NCBI GenBank assembly: GCA_014843695.1
Contig: CM026390.1
Location: 59,982,598-60,046,597 of the forward strand
DNA length: 64,000 bases
DNA from: Archivesica marissinica
Lineage: Eukaryota > Mollusca > Bivalvia > Venerida > Vesicomyidae
Direction of reading: 5' to 3'
Position 1 is the first letter of the stretch, and each line of letters begins with the position of its first letter. Positions 1 to 19,388 of the stretch are shown here, one piece after another. The position numbers and the translations under genes are program-made. The notes beneath the pieces are model-generated. The model was given only the letters and a program-made list of their open reading frames with translations, made no database searches and was not told the DNA's origin.

Positions 1-559
1 AACGAGTCTCACTCCTGCTCCTGAAAGTCTTCTGAACATTATATGTTGTAATGCAAAGCAAACTGTGAGAGCAGAGCACACGTTGCACATGTCGAAAACA
101 TGATTTATATGGCGTGTGGAGCATGTCGAGGCGTTGGTTGTTGAAATCCACCGACTTACTGAATTACATATTAGTATATATATAACTTCACCACATTTCA
201 CAAAGATTACAGAAAAACATAAAAGCTTTAACACGGTTGCTAAGGACTTGCCCTGTTTCTTCTGGTTGCCAAGGGAAATAACTTGAGATATATTTTCCAG
301 ACATGGGACAACATACCGAGGGCTAATCATTGGGTGAAGATGGGTGCATTACTCGTGCTAATAAAACATGTATCATCAAGTTTGCAGTAGAAAACGTGTG
401 GAGGGGGGGCATTTCTAAGGTGGTTGCTAGGAAACAAGGTTGGCGACACTTATGTTTGGGAACATTGGCTAAATATCTTGCATAGTCCCCCCAGCCAGTT
501 GGAAAATCACAATGGCGGTGGATCCTTAGTGGGTGTGTGGAGCTACCCGAAGTCTATTA
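1..559. other. unassigned left flank
   Basis: No convincing coding exon, tRNA or recognised repeat is visible here. The stretch is AT-rich and ends in the GTCTATTA octamer that is repeated on the far side of the neighbouring hAT element. Confidence 0.5.
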
Positions 560-2332
560 CAGGGTTGGGTTTAAGGCGGCCTTAAACATGTTTCTGGCAC
601 GGCATGTGCCGCAAACTGCCCTAAAGTGACAAAAATTGCCTCAAAGCTATCCCTGTCCAAAGGCACACTGAAGATTCTGTTATTATAAAACACATGTACA
701 TTGTATATATTAAGTCAAACTACAAACAAAAATAAATCTTAAACTTTTATTTCAGGATTTTTTGACAGGAAGTTTGTTGACATATATATTATACATTCCA
801 GCTATTGACTAATCGGTCTTCACATTTTACCAGTCCAAGTCTTTGATTCCACGCAGCACGCAGTAACAATTTGACTAATCAGTATTCACAATTTACCAGT
901 CAAAGTCCTTGATTCCACGCAACATGCGGTAACAAAAGACAAGCTTGCTTGCTTTTTGGACACCCAGCCGATTCCCGATCTTGTTGTGTATAAAACTGAA
1001 TGTACTGAACACCCTCTCAATTGATGCTGGTGATGTTGTCAGTCTTTGTGCCAGGTCAGCAAAGGCTGGATCAACACCACAGACTGCAGCACCTTGCCAC
1101 CAGGTGTGTGGGGAGATGCTGATTGCTTCTGGAGAGAAGTAGCTGGCAGGGAGCAGCCTTGGCTTGGAAGCTGATGAACCTTGTGATGAAACCAGGTTCA
1201 CGGTTAGCAAGCCATTTTGCTGTTGCTTCTCTCTGTACTTTGGGTGCAACATGTAGGCTGTGAGGTGCTCGAGCGTGATGTCATCTTGTTGTTGACAACT
1301 TTCTCATGGGAGCGGAGTGCAGGTTCTGACAGGAGGCTCAGCCAGGTATCGCATACATCTGCCAGTGATGATCCATCGCTCGGACACCTGTCCAGAGCAG
1401 AAGCAATGGGTCGAAGTTGGTCGACAAGGTCTTTGCCATTCTTGTAGAGGGAGTAATCCATCACCTTGGCAACTACCAAACTGTCGAATGACAAAGTCCT
1501 TATCATGCTCTTGGATGATCTGCTGGTAGTAGCATCTGTTGGCAAGGAAGCTTTCGACCATGTCTATCTCGCTGTTCCATCTGGTATCCCCAGCCAGGAC
1601 AGGCTTCTTAACGAGCCAGGCTTGGGGTTTGTGGTGGTTCCTGTATCATGGTGATGGCCGATGGGGTAGTCTCTGCCAAGCAGCTGCAGCCAATATGCTA
1701 AACACCCATACACAATGAGGTCAGAGTCCTGCTCAAGTAAGTCCTTTCTCATCTTCTCCATGGACCTTGCATTGTCTGTAACTACACCCTTGACATCACA
1801 GTTGAATTCATCGTTAGCCTTCTGGATAGACTCTAGACACAACACCTTGCAGTTTTCAGCGCTCTTTGTCATAGAACCAGTGCCATGGTTGTCAAGGAAA
1901 TACACACTGTTCTCCACCTGTAGACATGGTGCTATGACCGGTTTGTTGTGGATGTTGGATCAGCCACCTAACCCTTGGCTGTTTTGCCGCTCGTAGACCT
2001 TATCCAGTAGTGAACCTGCGATATCCTTGCGGCTAGGTGGTGTGTAGCCTGTTCAAAGTAAGGAACACACCTTTGTCCACTGGGGATGGTCAGCAAGGTT
2101 GAAACCGGTATAAAGCAATTGAGTTTATTTGCAACCAACTTTCATACCACACCTCTACTAGAAATAATAGGCAAGTAAACTGCCGTATGCCTGTATCTCA
2201 CACCTCTAGCAGGCTTAATAATTGAGAAGGGAATTACAAAAACCTGATATGTTTAAGGCTATGCCTTAAACTGCCGTAAACCTGTTTTCGACGGAGCAGT
2301 TTTTACCGGTAAAAACCACCCTGCCAACCCTG
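560..2332 (-). mobile_element. hAT-superfamily DNA transposon with perfect 8-bp target-site duplication
   Basis: The element begins CAGGGTTGG and ends CCAACCCTG, a short terminal inverted repeat of the hAT type. The 8 bp directly outside each end are identical: GTCTATTA at 552-559 and at 2333-2340. An 8-bp duplication is the hAT hallmark. Both subterminal regions are rich in variants of TTTAAGGC and GCCTTAAA. The internal minus-strand reading frame encodes fragments of a hAT transposase and is frameshifted, so this copy cannot make an intact enzyme. The clean duplication argues for a fairly recent insertion, possibly mobilised in trans. Confidence 0.9.
893..1917 (-). pseudogene. decayed hAT transposase (DUF659-like region plus C-terminal dimerisation region)
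   Basis: Reading on the minus strand, 1917-1640 encodes a block with VVTDNARSMEKM and LIVYGCLAYWLQLL, typical of the DUF659 part of hAT transposases carrying a catalytic Asp. Near 1620 the frame changes and continues with GDTRWNSEIDMVESFLANR. Near 1490 it shifts again (FDSLVVAKVMDY), and between about 1310 and 1250 once more into LHPKYREKQQQNG. The 3' end carries PASIERVFSTFSFIHNKIGN, the conserved hAT dimerisation motif, and stops at 893. At least three frameshifts are needed to thread it, so it is a dead copy. The N-terminal BED zinc finger expected of this family was not found. Confidence 0.85.
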
Positions 2333-2344
2333 GTCTATTATGAA

Positions 2345-2932
2345 TAGACATGGTAGTGCACTCGTTTCAGGTGCGAAAGGCCCGGTGTTCGTGCCCAGCT
2401 TTAGCCATTACAATTGTGCCAATTAGGCAAGACATTTAACTTCTCGGAAGGAAGATAGATCAGTGTGAAATGCAACAATAATCATTACTCTACTTTTCAC
2501 AGGTGTGTTTACATCGTTCTTGCCAGCTTCGGTTTCGCAGTTGTCAAGAAATATTGAGCTTCAACATGCTGTAAAGGTGGCCGATACGTAAATTAAAAAC
2601 GGCATGCTATTAATCATATTGCAACATTTACATAGGATGGTATTTTGTCTCTATAATTATTGTTTCCGTCTTTTTTATTTAACATTATGTAAATAAATGG
2701 TGTCCTCTAAAAACTCCCTCGTGGCGATGGATTGCATCACCTTTGCTTGAGGTTATAACATTTTTCTCAGATCTCAAACGAATTGATTGATTCTGAGTAT
2801 TACGGTCAGCTGAGCCAATCACAAGATTGAGGAGAAAATTTTTATAACCTCAAGACATGATCAGGAATGAGGTCTCAAGAGTGATTATATTAATATAAGT
2901 TGTAAGAACTAAATGAAATTTTTATAAACTAT
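2345..2932 (+). mobile_element. degraded tRNA-derived SINE (family S2) split by a MITE
   Basis: The head at about 2345-2446 resembles the S2 SINE (TTCAGGTGCGAAAGGCCCGG, then TTAGGCAAGACATTTAA). The middle (CTCGTGGCGATGGATT near 2717) and tail (CAGGAATGAGGTCTC to ATAAGTTGTAAGAACT, 2862-2915) are separated from one another by the GAGGTTATAAC element. Confidence 0.6.
2749..2856 (+). mobile_element. MITE with GAGGTTATAAC terminal inverted repeats
   Basis: The ends read TTGAGGTTATAAC and, inverted, TTATAACCTCAA, enclosing about 85 bp without an ORF. A related copy lies at 19254-19388. It sits inside the body of an S2 SINE, so it inserted after the SINE. Confidence 0.6.
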
Positions 2933-3157
2933 ACCGGTAGATAGATCTGGCAAATACTGTTGATAAAAGATCTCCACTTAAAATAATTTTTTGATATTTA
3001 TTTTTCAAGATTTTAACATAAAAGAGGAAGTTTCACCATACATCTATTACCAGCAGTTTATTTATACCAGGAATTGGGACGATTTTTGACAGCATTTTTT
3101 TAAAACTCAAATGTTCGTATTTTCAAGATGTTTTAGAATCGGACTGGCACTTTTAAT

Positions 3158-3215
3158 CACAGGGATTCGGCACGTTTGGGTGTACTAGTACCCCCAAACG
3201 TGCCGAATCCCTGTG
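3158..3215. mobile_element. 58-bp near-perfect palindrome with 8-bp flanking direct repeat (minimal hAT-like MITE)
   Basis: The two 29-nt arms are complementary except for one mismatch (3181 against 3192), around the centre GTACTAGTAC. Each arm starts CACAGGGATTCGGCACG. Immediately outside, CTTTTAAT occurs at 3150-3157 and again at 3216-3223. The arrangement matches an element made of nothing but its two terminal repeats, with a hAT-sized duplication. No coding capacity. Confidence 0.8.
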
Positions 3216-3434
3216 CTTTTAATACATTCAAACTGAAAAATTAGCCATCCTGGATTGGATCTTTTATTATGTGTTTATTTATTGACGCCACAGCATTAGA
3301 TTTTGGACAATAGTGCAACAAAAAAAAACATTGTTTGAACAATAAAAAAATCGCAATTCCCGAGGCATCCGTTGTTTTTATTACATGTCAGTTTATTGTC
3401 CCATCCAAGACGGTTAATATTATTGTAGTTGGAA

Positions 3435-3525
3435 GGAGAATCAAACTCACAACTTCTGTGTTAGTTACTCGATTACATAAACGTGTGATCACCAATCCAC
3501 TAACTATACATGCGAGTGTCAGTTT
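3435..3525 (-). mobile_element. possible tRNA-like SINE head
   Basis: On the minus strand GGATTGGTGATCACACG is followed by GTGAGTTTGATTCTCC, resembling A- and B-box promoter elements. No second copy was located, so the call is weak. Confidence 0.3.
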
Positions 3526-3869
3526 TTTTAAAGACAGCAATTTTAAAAGGTGCTAAACACACTTCGGAGCTGCAGAAAGTCAAAATACCATTATATATAT
3601 TTTTCAAGTCTATTTGCTTTACTGAAACATTTTAGTAATAGCTTTTGGAGAGTACAATTACACGTTTTTAGCAATTGTGCGAGTAGTAAAAATAATGCAT
3701 GTATGAAACTGTCAATTTCTGACTGAATTCAAGCAAGTTGTGAATTTCAAGCGCTGTGTTTTTTAGCGCAGACCAATATTAACTTTATGCTCCCCCCCCC
3801 CTGAACATTGTACTCAATATTGATCGATCTTAATCGCTCCCCTACTGCAAGACAGTGTACTTAATAACC

Positions 3870-4705
3870 GTAAACTCTCTCCCTCACTCAAAAACCATTA
3901 ATCTTGTAGTCAATATCATAAACTCTCCCTCACTCAAAAACCGTTAAATCTTGTACTCAATATCATAAACTCTCCCTCACTTCAATACCGTTAATCTTGT
4001 ACTTGATATAATAAACTCTCCCTCACTTCAATACCGTTTTAATCTAGTACTTAATATCATAAACTCTCCCTCACTTCAATACCATTTTAATCTAGTACTT
4101 AATATAATAAACTCCCTCACTTCAATCTTGTACTCAATATCATAAACTCTCCCTCACTTCAATACCGTTAATCTAGTACTTAATATAATAAACTCCCTCA
4201 CTTCAATCTTGTACTCAATATCATAAACACTCCCTCACTTCAATCTTTACTCAATATCATAAACTCTCCCTCACTTCAATACCGTTTTAATCTTGTACTC
4301 AATATCATAAACTCTCCCTCACTTCAATACCGTTAATCTAGTACTCAATATCATAAACTCTCCCTCACTTCAATACCGTTTTAATCTTGTACTCAATATC
4401 ATAAACTCTCCCTCACTTCAATCTTGTACTCAATATCATAAACTCTCCCTCACTTCAATCGTGTACTCCATATCATAAACTCTCCCTCACTTCAATACCG
4501 TTAATCTAGTACTCGATATCATAAACTCTCCCTCACTTCAGTACCGTTTTAATATTGTACTCAATATCATAAACTCTCCCTCACTTTAATCTTGTACTCA
4601 ATATCATAAACTCTCCCTCACTTCAATCTTGTACTCAATATCATAAACTCACCCTCACTTCAATACCGTTTTAATCTTGTACTCAATATCATAAACTCTC
4701 CCGTA
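3870..4705. repeat. minisatellite of CATAAACTCTCCCTCACTTC units
   Basis: About twenty units share CATAAACTCTCCCTCACTTC and TTGTACTCAATAT, with an optional middle ATACCGTTTTAATC, so unit length alternates between about 37 and 52 bp. It lies downstream of the RPSA 3' end. The region around it (3526-3869 and 4706-5100) shows no gene. Confidence 0.9.
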
Positions 4706-5123
4706 CTTCATCTTGATATAAGGAAAAAGTCGTGCCTTGTGAGATGCAATTTATCAACATCTATACCAAGTACAATGGTGGGAGAAGCGACATTGAAGGT
4801 CGAAATGAACTATTTAAGATATTGCAGACATGACATAAAAACATCAGAACATGAACCACTGACCGTGGAAAGGAACACTTGCGGGAACGTTACACACTCC
4901 ACCCAAATAATTCATTGCAGTCGGCACTTGTGATAAGTGTCTTAATGGATGGGACCTAACTTACCAAACCAATTCTTTGATGGGTCGCTAGTACTATGAA
5001 ATCATGGGTTAACTTCGATACTTGTACGTGACATCTTGTTGACAAATCTGAAAGGGCAGAAATAATGTCTCCTCACAGCAACTGTAACTAACAAACAGAA
5101 AGAACACTACTGTTGTTTTACAA

Positions 5124-5129
5124 TTTAAT
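5124..5129 (-). terminator. candidate poly(A) signal of RPSA
   Basis: ATTAAA on the minus strand, about 80 nt past the RPSA stop codon. No better hexamer lies closer; assigned from position only. Confidence 0.4.
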
Positions 5130-5208
5130 TTTTTTTCTTCCTTTTAATGGTACAGATGTACTTGTATGTATTATACATACATCAGAAACAAATGTTCATT
5201 GTATACGA

Positions 5209-13690
<8,482 letters not shown>

Positions 13691-14344
13691 CTTGAAGCTG
13701 ATCTAATAAGAGTTACGGTGATCAACCTGAAACATGTCACATCAACGGATCATCATAATGCAATTTCTAAAAGCTCATGTACATTCTGATTGCTTTAAAA
13801 CTTGGTCACAACACAGAATTACCGTAAGATATTACCAAGTCAAAATTTAAGCGAGTCACGGAAACTGCATTCAGTGCAGGGTCCCACTGTTGGTGGCGCC
13901 AAAGAACAAATACTGGCATAACATTTTGGCGAAAATATCTGGCGCCCAGATATAAACCGCCCTATAAAACCCCTGAATAATTAAAACTAACCCTATGACA
14001 GAATAATTAAAACTAACTCTATGACGAAACAAAGCCCTGTCCCTTGATGGGTGGGGGGATATCGTCGTGTATTAACATTTCATAGAGATATAAATAAGGT
14101 GTTTTAATAGATTTTGCTAAAGCACATGTGACAAGGAGAATGATAATTCAATTGCATACACTACCATAACCCATCAATAACACCGTCTGACCTTGACCGT
14201 CAGCGACTCAGCATCTATTGTTAACGGTCCAAGTGGAATATTATGGAGACAGACATCCATTTCATATATATGCACTAGTCCTATAAATAAGACCTCTACA
14301 TAAAAAATATTTCTTATGTTATTTCGAGGTCTTATCGTTAAATC

Positions 14345-14670
14345 TCAATTTCACATAGCACTTTCCGCCCTGATCCGATGACGGGATTTCTGACAAATAT
14401 TTTGAAGCTTTCCTGACATGAACGGTTATAAATTGTATTACCGTTGTGCATATCATTTAGCTGTTTGAAGTAGACAGGTGAAATTCTCCCATTTTTTCTG
14501 CGCAGTCTTCACAATAGAAATCCGAATGAATTATTATAACAATATATTTTAAACGTTCTTAATATCTATATTTATGATTATTCTTAACACCAATGCACAC
14601 ATTTATTCGTTCATGTCCAGAAAGCTTCAAAATATTGGACCAGGGCGGAAAGTGCTATGAGAAATTGAGT
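14345..14670. mobile_element. inner foldback element, AGCACTTTCCGCCCTG arms
   Basis: CTCAATTTCACATAGCAC and TTTGAAGCTTTCC on the left recur inverted on the right as GGAAAGTGCTATGAG and GAAAGCTTCAAAATAT. Arms are about 85 bp with small gaps, the loop is AT-rich, and there is no ORF. Confidence 0.7.
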
Positions 14671-14765
14671 ATAAAAACTTATTTTCATTACTTTCTTAAA
14701 TTATGCTTTTAACTACTCATACTTTTAACTTCTTTGCGGTTTTTGATGTGCAACATGTCTACATG

Positions 14766-15000
14766 GAGTCCGTGGTCCAGTGGTAGAGCGTCGGATTTGG
14801 AATCGAACTGTCCTGGGTTCGATACTCGCCACTCGGTCATGCCACGTATGTAGTGTCATTGAATAAGGCACCTCACACACATTGCTTAGTACTGGTTAAC
14901 CACTTAGGTCTGCTAAGCCTGGCCAGGAACACATGTATAGGTCCCCGCAAGGTGTTTCACATTAATGGAACATACATCCCCGCGAGGGGTTCGACATTAA
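14766..15000 (+). mobile_element. tRNA-derived SINE, family S4
   Basis: The head GTCCGTGGTCCAGTGGTAGA (A box) and GGGTTCGATACTCG (B box) resemble a tRNA. The tail runs to GTCCCCGCAAGGTG and CGCGAGGGGTTCGACATTAA. The other near-complete copy is at 28709-28906. It cannot fold as a working tRNA past the B box. Confidence 0.8.
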
Positions 15001-15377
15001 ATGAAGATAGTTTAAAGATAAGACCTCAAACAGAAATGTATGTATCTGGAGGTCTTATTTATAGCACTAATATATGCAAGTGTGTGTGCTTTCTGGAATA
15101 GGTAAATACCTCCATGGAAGTGTATGCAGTCTTTTTTGCCAGAAAATACCTCCCGCTACAACAATATACAGAGTTTACATAAAAATTAGAAAGATGTAGG
15201 GTCGCGAAAATATGTTACATTAGAAATATATTTCATTTTTATAATGAATTTAACCGGTTACATGTTGAAATGAATGGGTATCTTCATTACATCAATATAT
15301 TTTAAATGGTGTATATGATTATACTGTGAAACTAAAGCGGATTATGATACAAAGACAGCATTTTTATTAAAACTCAC

Positions 15378-15419
15378 GATAACAACTGATGCCGAATGGA
15401 GTCCGACACGAAAAGGAAG
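15378..15419 (-). promoter_or_regulatory. RPSA: probable noncoding first exon of RPSA with 5'TOP start
   Basis: A splice acceptor (GTTTCAG, boundary at 13726) lies 36 nt upstream of the RPSA ATG, so an upstream noncoding exon is expected. On the minus strand at 15419 a pyrimidine tract CTTCCTTTT begins, and after 42 nt a good donor GTGAGT follows at 15377. A C followed by pyrimidines is the 5' terminal oligopyrimidine signature that places ribosomal protein mRNAs under mTOR-LARP1 translational control. The exact start site is inferred; cap-mapped reads would settle it. Confidence 0.55.
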
Positions 15420-16085
15420 TACCACGGGGTCCGTGTTTCAATTTCATGGAGCAACATCGGGAATTTCCGTCAATATTCGATCACAGTGAAAGTGAAAGTA
15501 GAATGCAGCCGATGAGTCCATTCGGATGCATTTAGAGAGTGAATTAGTGAATCATTACAAAAAAACAACTAGCACAAACAGGAGCAGATTACAAGGTAGT
15601 GCTATATATAAGACCTTTACATCATTTTTTCTTCTGTTATTTCGAGTTATTTAAAAAATGCGTGGATGGTAAAATGTCACATTTTTCAAGTTTAAATAGT
15701 AAATATTTGGACTAACCACATCCCAACCCCAGGTCCATGTTACAACACAAAATACATTGAAACATCAATGAAATATAATTTCTAGTCAATTTTTACGAAA
15801 CACACATTTCTGAAATGATTGACTAGAAATAATATTGACTAGAAATGCTATTTGATTGATGCTAAAATGTACTTGAGGTTGTAACATGGTCCTGGGATGT
15901 AGTAACCCAATTGGGGGGGTCCATGGTATGCGCCAGATGCCAGTGACTTCAACATGGCATCAAAGAAGAACATGTTTTGAAGCCACCAGTCAAATTTCAT
16001 GCAATAGAAATGTGCTTTCCACTATTCTGGCACATGACCTTGCAGAGTAAGCCATGACTTATATTAATCACTCTTGTTGGCACAG
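15420..16085. other. region upstream of RPSA
   Basis: No gene seen. It should contain the RPSA promoter just above 15420. An inverted match links 15388-15404 (GATGCCGAATGGAGTCC) with GAGTCCATTCGGATGCAT at about 15512-15529. No TATA box is obvious, which would be normal for a TOP promoter. Confidence 0.35.
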
Positions 16086-16150
16086 ATGAAAGCGTGAATG
16101 TAGTCATTCATGTGGGAGGAAACCGGAGTACCCGGATAAAACCCACCTTC
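16086..16150 (-). mobile_element. fragment of S1 SINE central domain
   Basis: Minus-strand match to TTTATCCGGGTACTCCGGTT and TCCTCCCACATGAATGAC of the S1 SINEs. It is truncated close to the left edge of the hAT relic. Confidence 0.7.
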
Positions 16151-16168
16151 CCATCTGGCTTCATCCAT

Positions 16169-18052
16169 CAAGGGCGTAGCCAGGAACGTCACAATGTGCA
16201 GGCAGAACCACTGAGCGGCGCAGCCGCGAAAGTGCTAGGGGGGTTTGGGGGCATTGCCCCCTTGAATTTTTTAAAATTAGAATGCAACTGGTGGCTTCTG
16301 ACATATCCTGAGGCCTTTTGAAGAGCGGGTTTGAAGGGACAAATGATTGCGTAAATAGTGGTGGAAACTGTAAAAGTGATGAAATGACGGATGATACTGT
16401 TGGTTTTATTTTTCAACAAAACATACACATACAGGTATATATGTAACACACTTCACTGCTTTCATCGACTTACTAAGTTGAAGTTTAAGCAACCCATTTG
16501 CCCTTGAACAAAAATGAGCATTATTAGTCAAGATAATGTTAAAGCTAATTACAAACTGACGTGTACCCCAGTCACTGTATACTACACATAGAACAGACGT
16601 CCGGTTGGCCCGGAAATGTGATGCACCCTGACAAACTAATCACAAAAAGTCCAAACGTCTGGTTTTGGCTGCAGCAAAGTCGTTGATTATTTTGTCAACG
16701 TCAATATCCATCTGTCGGTGGAGATGTAAGAGTGCCAGGCCTGACAGACGGACATCTCCCATCGTGGCTCTCAGGAAATTTTTAATTCGACGCATGGCAC
16801 TGAAGGAGCGTTCAGCAGAGGCTGATGAAGCCGGCATAGTGAGCAGGATGGACAACACCATGAACACATCGGGGTACAGCTGCTTGTTGGTGGCCTTCAG
16901 TGTGTCCACAAGTCGTCGTGGTTTCTGCTCAGATATACTCCATCTTGTCTTCCACCTAGTGACTTCAAGACGGAAAGCATCGCGTCCATTGGCTAGATCA
17001 TGGCAATACGTGTCGTAGATGGTGTCGATGATGGCATCAGTGAGGTCATGTAGCTTGCATGGGACAAGGTACTCTGCGGCAAACCGGTCCTCGTTTTGAA
17101 GAAGTCGTTGAGTAATCTCTTCTACAAGATGGTCGATAAACACGTAGAATAGCGACACTTTCCAGTAATCCGATGGGTTATTTGCAGGATGATTGGCCCG
17201 GTGTTGTTGTCTGCCAACCCGGCGGGGTACACAGGGTTGAATGTCAAATTCTTGTGCTAACAGCACAGCCGACTCAAACAGGGCATCCCACACTGCGGGG
17301 TCATTCCGTACATCATCGAGTCTATGCAAAACAACTTTACACTCGATCATAGCTTCTAGCAGGTCGGTATCAACTGCTTACAAGAAGTTGGTAAGGGCAA
17401 CCGTGCCACTAAGTATATTCTCTGCTGTAACCAGTGCTACAATAAATTCAAATCGTAGAATAGCTGCCAGATGTTGTCCGGCTTTGTCGTCTCCGTCGTC
17501 CTGTAGAGTTTCCAGCGCATGAACCACAACAGGGTATGCCGTCTTGAAGGTGTAGAGAGAATCAGCTCTACTTGACCATCTGGTCTCACCCAGTGTACGG
17601 AGCTTGGTTCGTTTGTCCATCTGCTCCCTGGTTCCTCCATCTGCTTCCAACTCATTCGAAAATGCGGTCAACCGTTTAGCAGAATAGTCAAAGGCAAACG
17701 CTATGTCTTGTACGGTAGACATCATTGTTCTAACACAACTACTTTACAATTCTCTCTTGATATCGTCCTTGCATAGGTCCAACGCAGACAGACATCCTAT
17801 ACCTGGGTACGGCGGCAACAAATTCGAACATCCCGCCATGTTGCACTCTAGAATACTCCAACATCGCGGTCAGACAAGCGCTTGAAAATTATATATGACA
17901 AGCGCTTGAAAATTATATATGACAAAGCATATAGAGCGTAATATTTAGATGTGAATGTTGGATAGTGCACATGACCCACATGGATGATGATACATCATCC
18001 AAAAAACGATCTAGGACACCAAGAACGTTGCCTTAAGGCAGCTACGCGCCTG
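16169..18052 (-). mobile_element. second hAT element (DUF4371/ZMYM1-like transposase)
   Basis: The left terminus CAAGGGCGTAGC and the right terminus, inverted, CAGGCGCGTAGC give an imperfect inverted repeat of the CAGGGGCGTAGC type. GGGGGCATTGCCCCC near the left end is also common in these elements. No convincing 8-bp duplication was found outside these limits, so the exact ends are provisional. Confidence 0.6.
16640..17725 (-). pseudogene. hAT transposase C-terminal half, one in-frame stop
   Basis: Minus-strand reading from 17725 gives DIAFAFDYSAKRLTAFSNEL, LGETRWSSRADSL and ENILSGTVALTNFL. A TAA stop at 17380-17378 stands where the family would read through, and the same frame continues AVDTDLLEAMIECKVVLHRL to the end at 16640. 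The end carries TMPASSASAERSFSAMRRIK and GDVRLSGLALLHLHRQM, the hAT dimerisation region of the zinc finger MYM-type 1-like group. Only one disabling substitution is visible over 1.08 kb, but the N-terminal zinc-finger part is absent, so the copy looks truncated. Confidence 0.85.
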
Positions 18053-18980
18053 TCCATTACAAAAAGAAACAAATATTTCTTTATATATATAGCGCTCGCC
18101 CACATGCCGGCGAAGGTTAATAAGCTCAATCACAATCATTTATATGTAATATTCCTGTGCTTATGGAATTTTTAGTGTACATGTGAATGAAATTACTGAA
18201 AACATCAATGCTTATCTACATATATAATGTGAATATTTATCTGTTTTGTGCCCATTTACCTGTTTGACAGTACTAGCGTGTACCATATAAACCAAGAACC
18301 TGTTACTGAATACTGACAGCGATTTGATACTGACAGCCATACTGACAGCGATGTGGTCATTTGCAAACAAATTCGAAAACAGGTTGGGTACGAAAAGAGG
18401 GTGACGATAAGTACTATTTCTGTTTGCCAAAATAAATATGCACTATTTATCAGCGGGGAAAGCCAATATGAAAGGGTTGAAGTCAAAATCAATTGCTTTA
18501 ATAGACATTATAGAAGGAATACGACTACATCCCCACAATACCTGACATCTAAGGAATATTAAGAGGATATTTGTTTGTTTCAGTGTATGAGCAAATTATA
18601 TATAGTTCAGCTGCACGCTATATCTGCAATGACTATAACCATACAAGCAGTGTAATATAAATGATTAACTCAAATGATTAACTCCCTGAACTGGAAAACA
18701 CATGAATATAGACGCATACAATCAGCAGTCATATACATACCGGTATGCAAAATCAGAAATAACTTGGTATGCGTCGACCACAACCAACTAACACCTACAA
18801 GTAACCTGAACTTCTTAATTATTCCACAGTCCTGAACCCAGTACCATATAAACTTGTTTTCCCCTGAACAATACATCTTTGGAATGGCCTCCCAAACTAT
18901 GTACTACAGTCCAGCCAGAGCATAACCATTTTTGCATCAATGTACCACTCCTGTAACACTAGTAACTGTTTTTGTTTTGG
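18053..18980. other. intergenic, nothing assigned
   Basis: AT-rich sequence with short random reading frames only; no conserved exon or repeat family recognised. Confidence 0.4.
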
Positions 18981-19194
18981 CTGTCTGATTAGTGCAGTGG
19001 TTTGCACGCTCACTTCTCACCAATGCAACCCAGGTTCGATCCTCGGACCGGGAAGCATGTGAGAGGTTTTCTCCGGGTACTCCGGTTTCCTCCCACATGA
19101 ATGACCACATTTACGCTTTCATCCGAGCCAACGAGAGTGGTTAATATAAGTTGTTAATACTTGCTTCGCAATTGTTGTAAAATAAATAAAGTTT
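18981..19194 (+). mobile_element. tRNA-derived SINE, family S1
   Basis: A-box region TTAGTGCAGTGGTTTGCACG, B box GGTTCGATCCTC, central block CTCCGGGTACTCCGGTTTCC, then TTAATATAAGTTGTTA and CTTGCTTCGCAATTG, ending AAATAAATAAAGTTT. Other copies: 39328-39551 and 58593-58834. The central block resembles the deeply conserved metazoan SINE domain reported in molluscs and cnidarians (recognition from memory). Confidence 0.85.
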
Positions 19195-19253
19195 TAAAAA
19201 AACCAAAAACAAAACTGTTTTTAACCTTAGTATGTAGTTCTTTTTAGCACTCT

Positions 19254-19388
19254 GCCTCGAAGTTATAAAACTGTTTTCCTATCTCAAACTCAATCTGCTG
19301 ATTGGTTCAGCTGGCAGTAATACTCAGAATCAACCAATCCAATCATTTGAACTTGTGTTTGAGATCTGAGAAAAGTGTTATAACCTCT
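19254..19388 (-). mobile_element. second copy of the GAGGTTATAAC MITE
   Basis: Ends CTCGAAGTTATAA and GTTATAACCTCTG. The interior shares CAGCTG, CTCAGAATCAA and GAGATCTGAGAAAA with 2749-2856 in opposite orientation. Confidence 0.6.

Larger units (their letters stand above)
14268..15085. mobile_element. foldback element with about 75-bp inverted arms, containing nested insertions
   Basis: The left arm (CTATAAATAAGACCTC through GAGGTCTTATCGTTAAA) at 14268-14342 is matched in inverse at about 15010-15085. Inside lie a second inverted-repeat element (14345-14670) and a tRNA-derived SINE (14766-15000). A partial solo arm is seen at 15603-15655. All of this sits in the first RPSA intron. Confidence 0.7.

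Noticed and set aside
14766..14840. tRNA gene
   Set aside because: A and B boxes are present but no closing acceptor stem, and the same sequence with a long tail recurs; a SINE. Same reasoning for 29669, 52055, 52346, 58333 and 63598.
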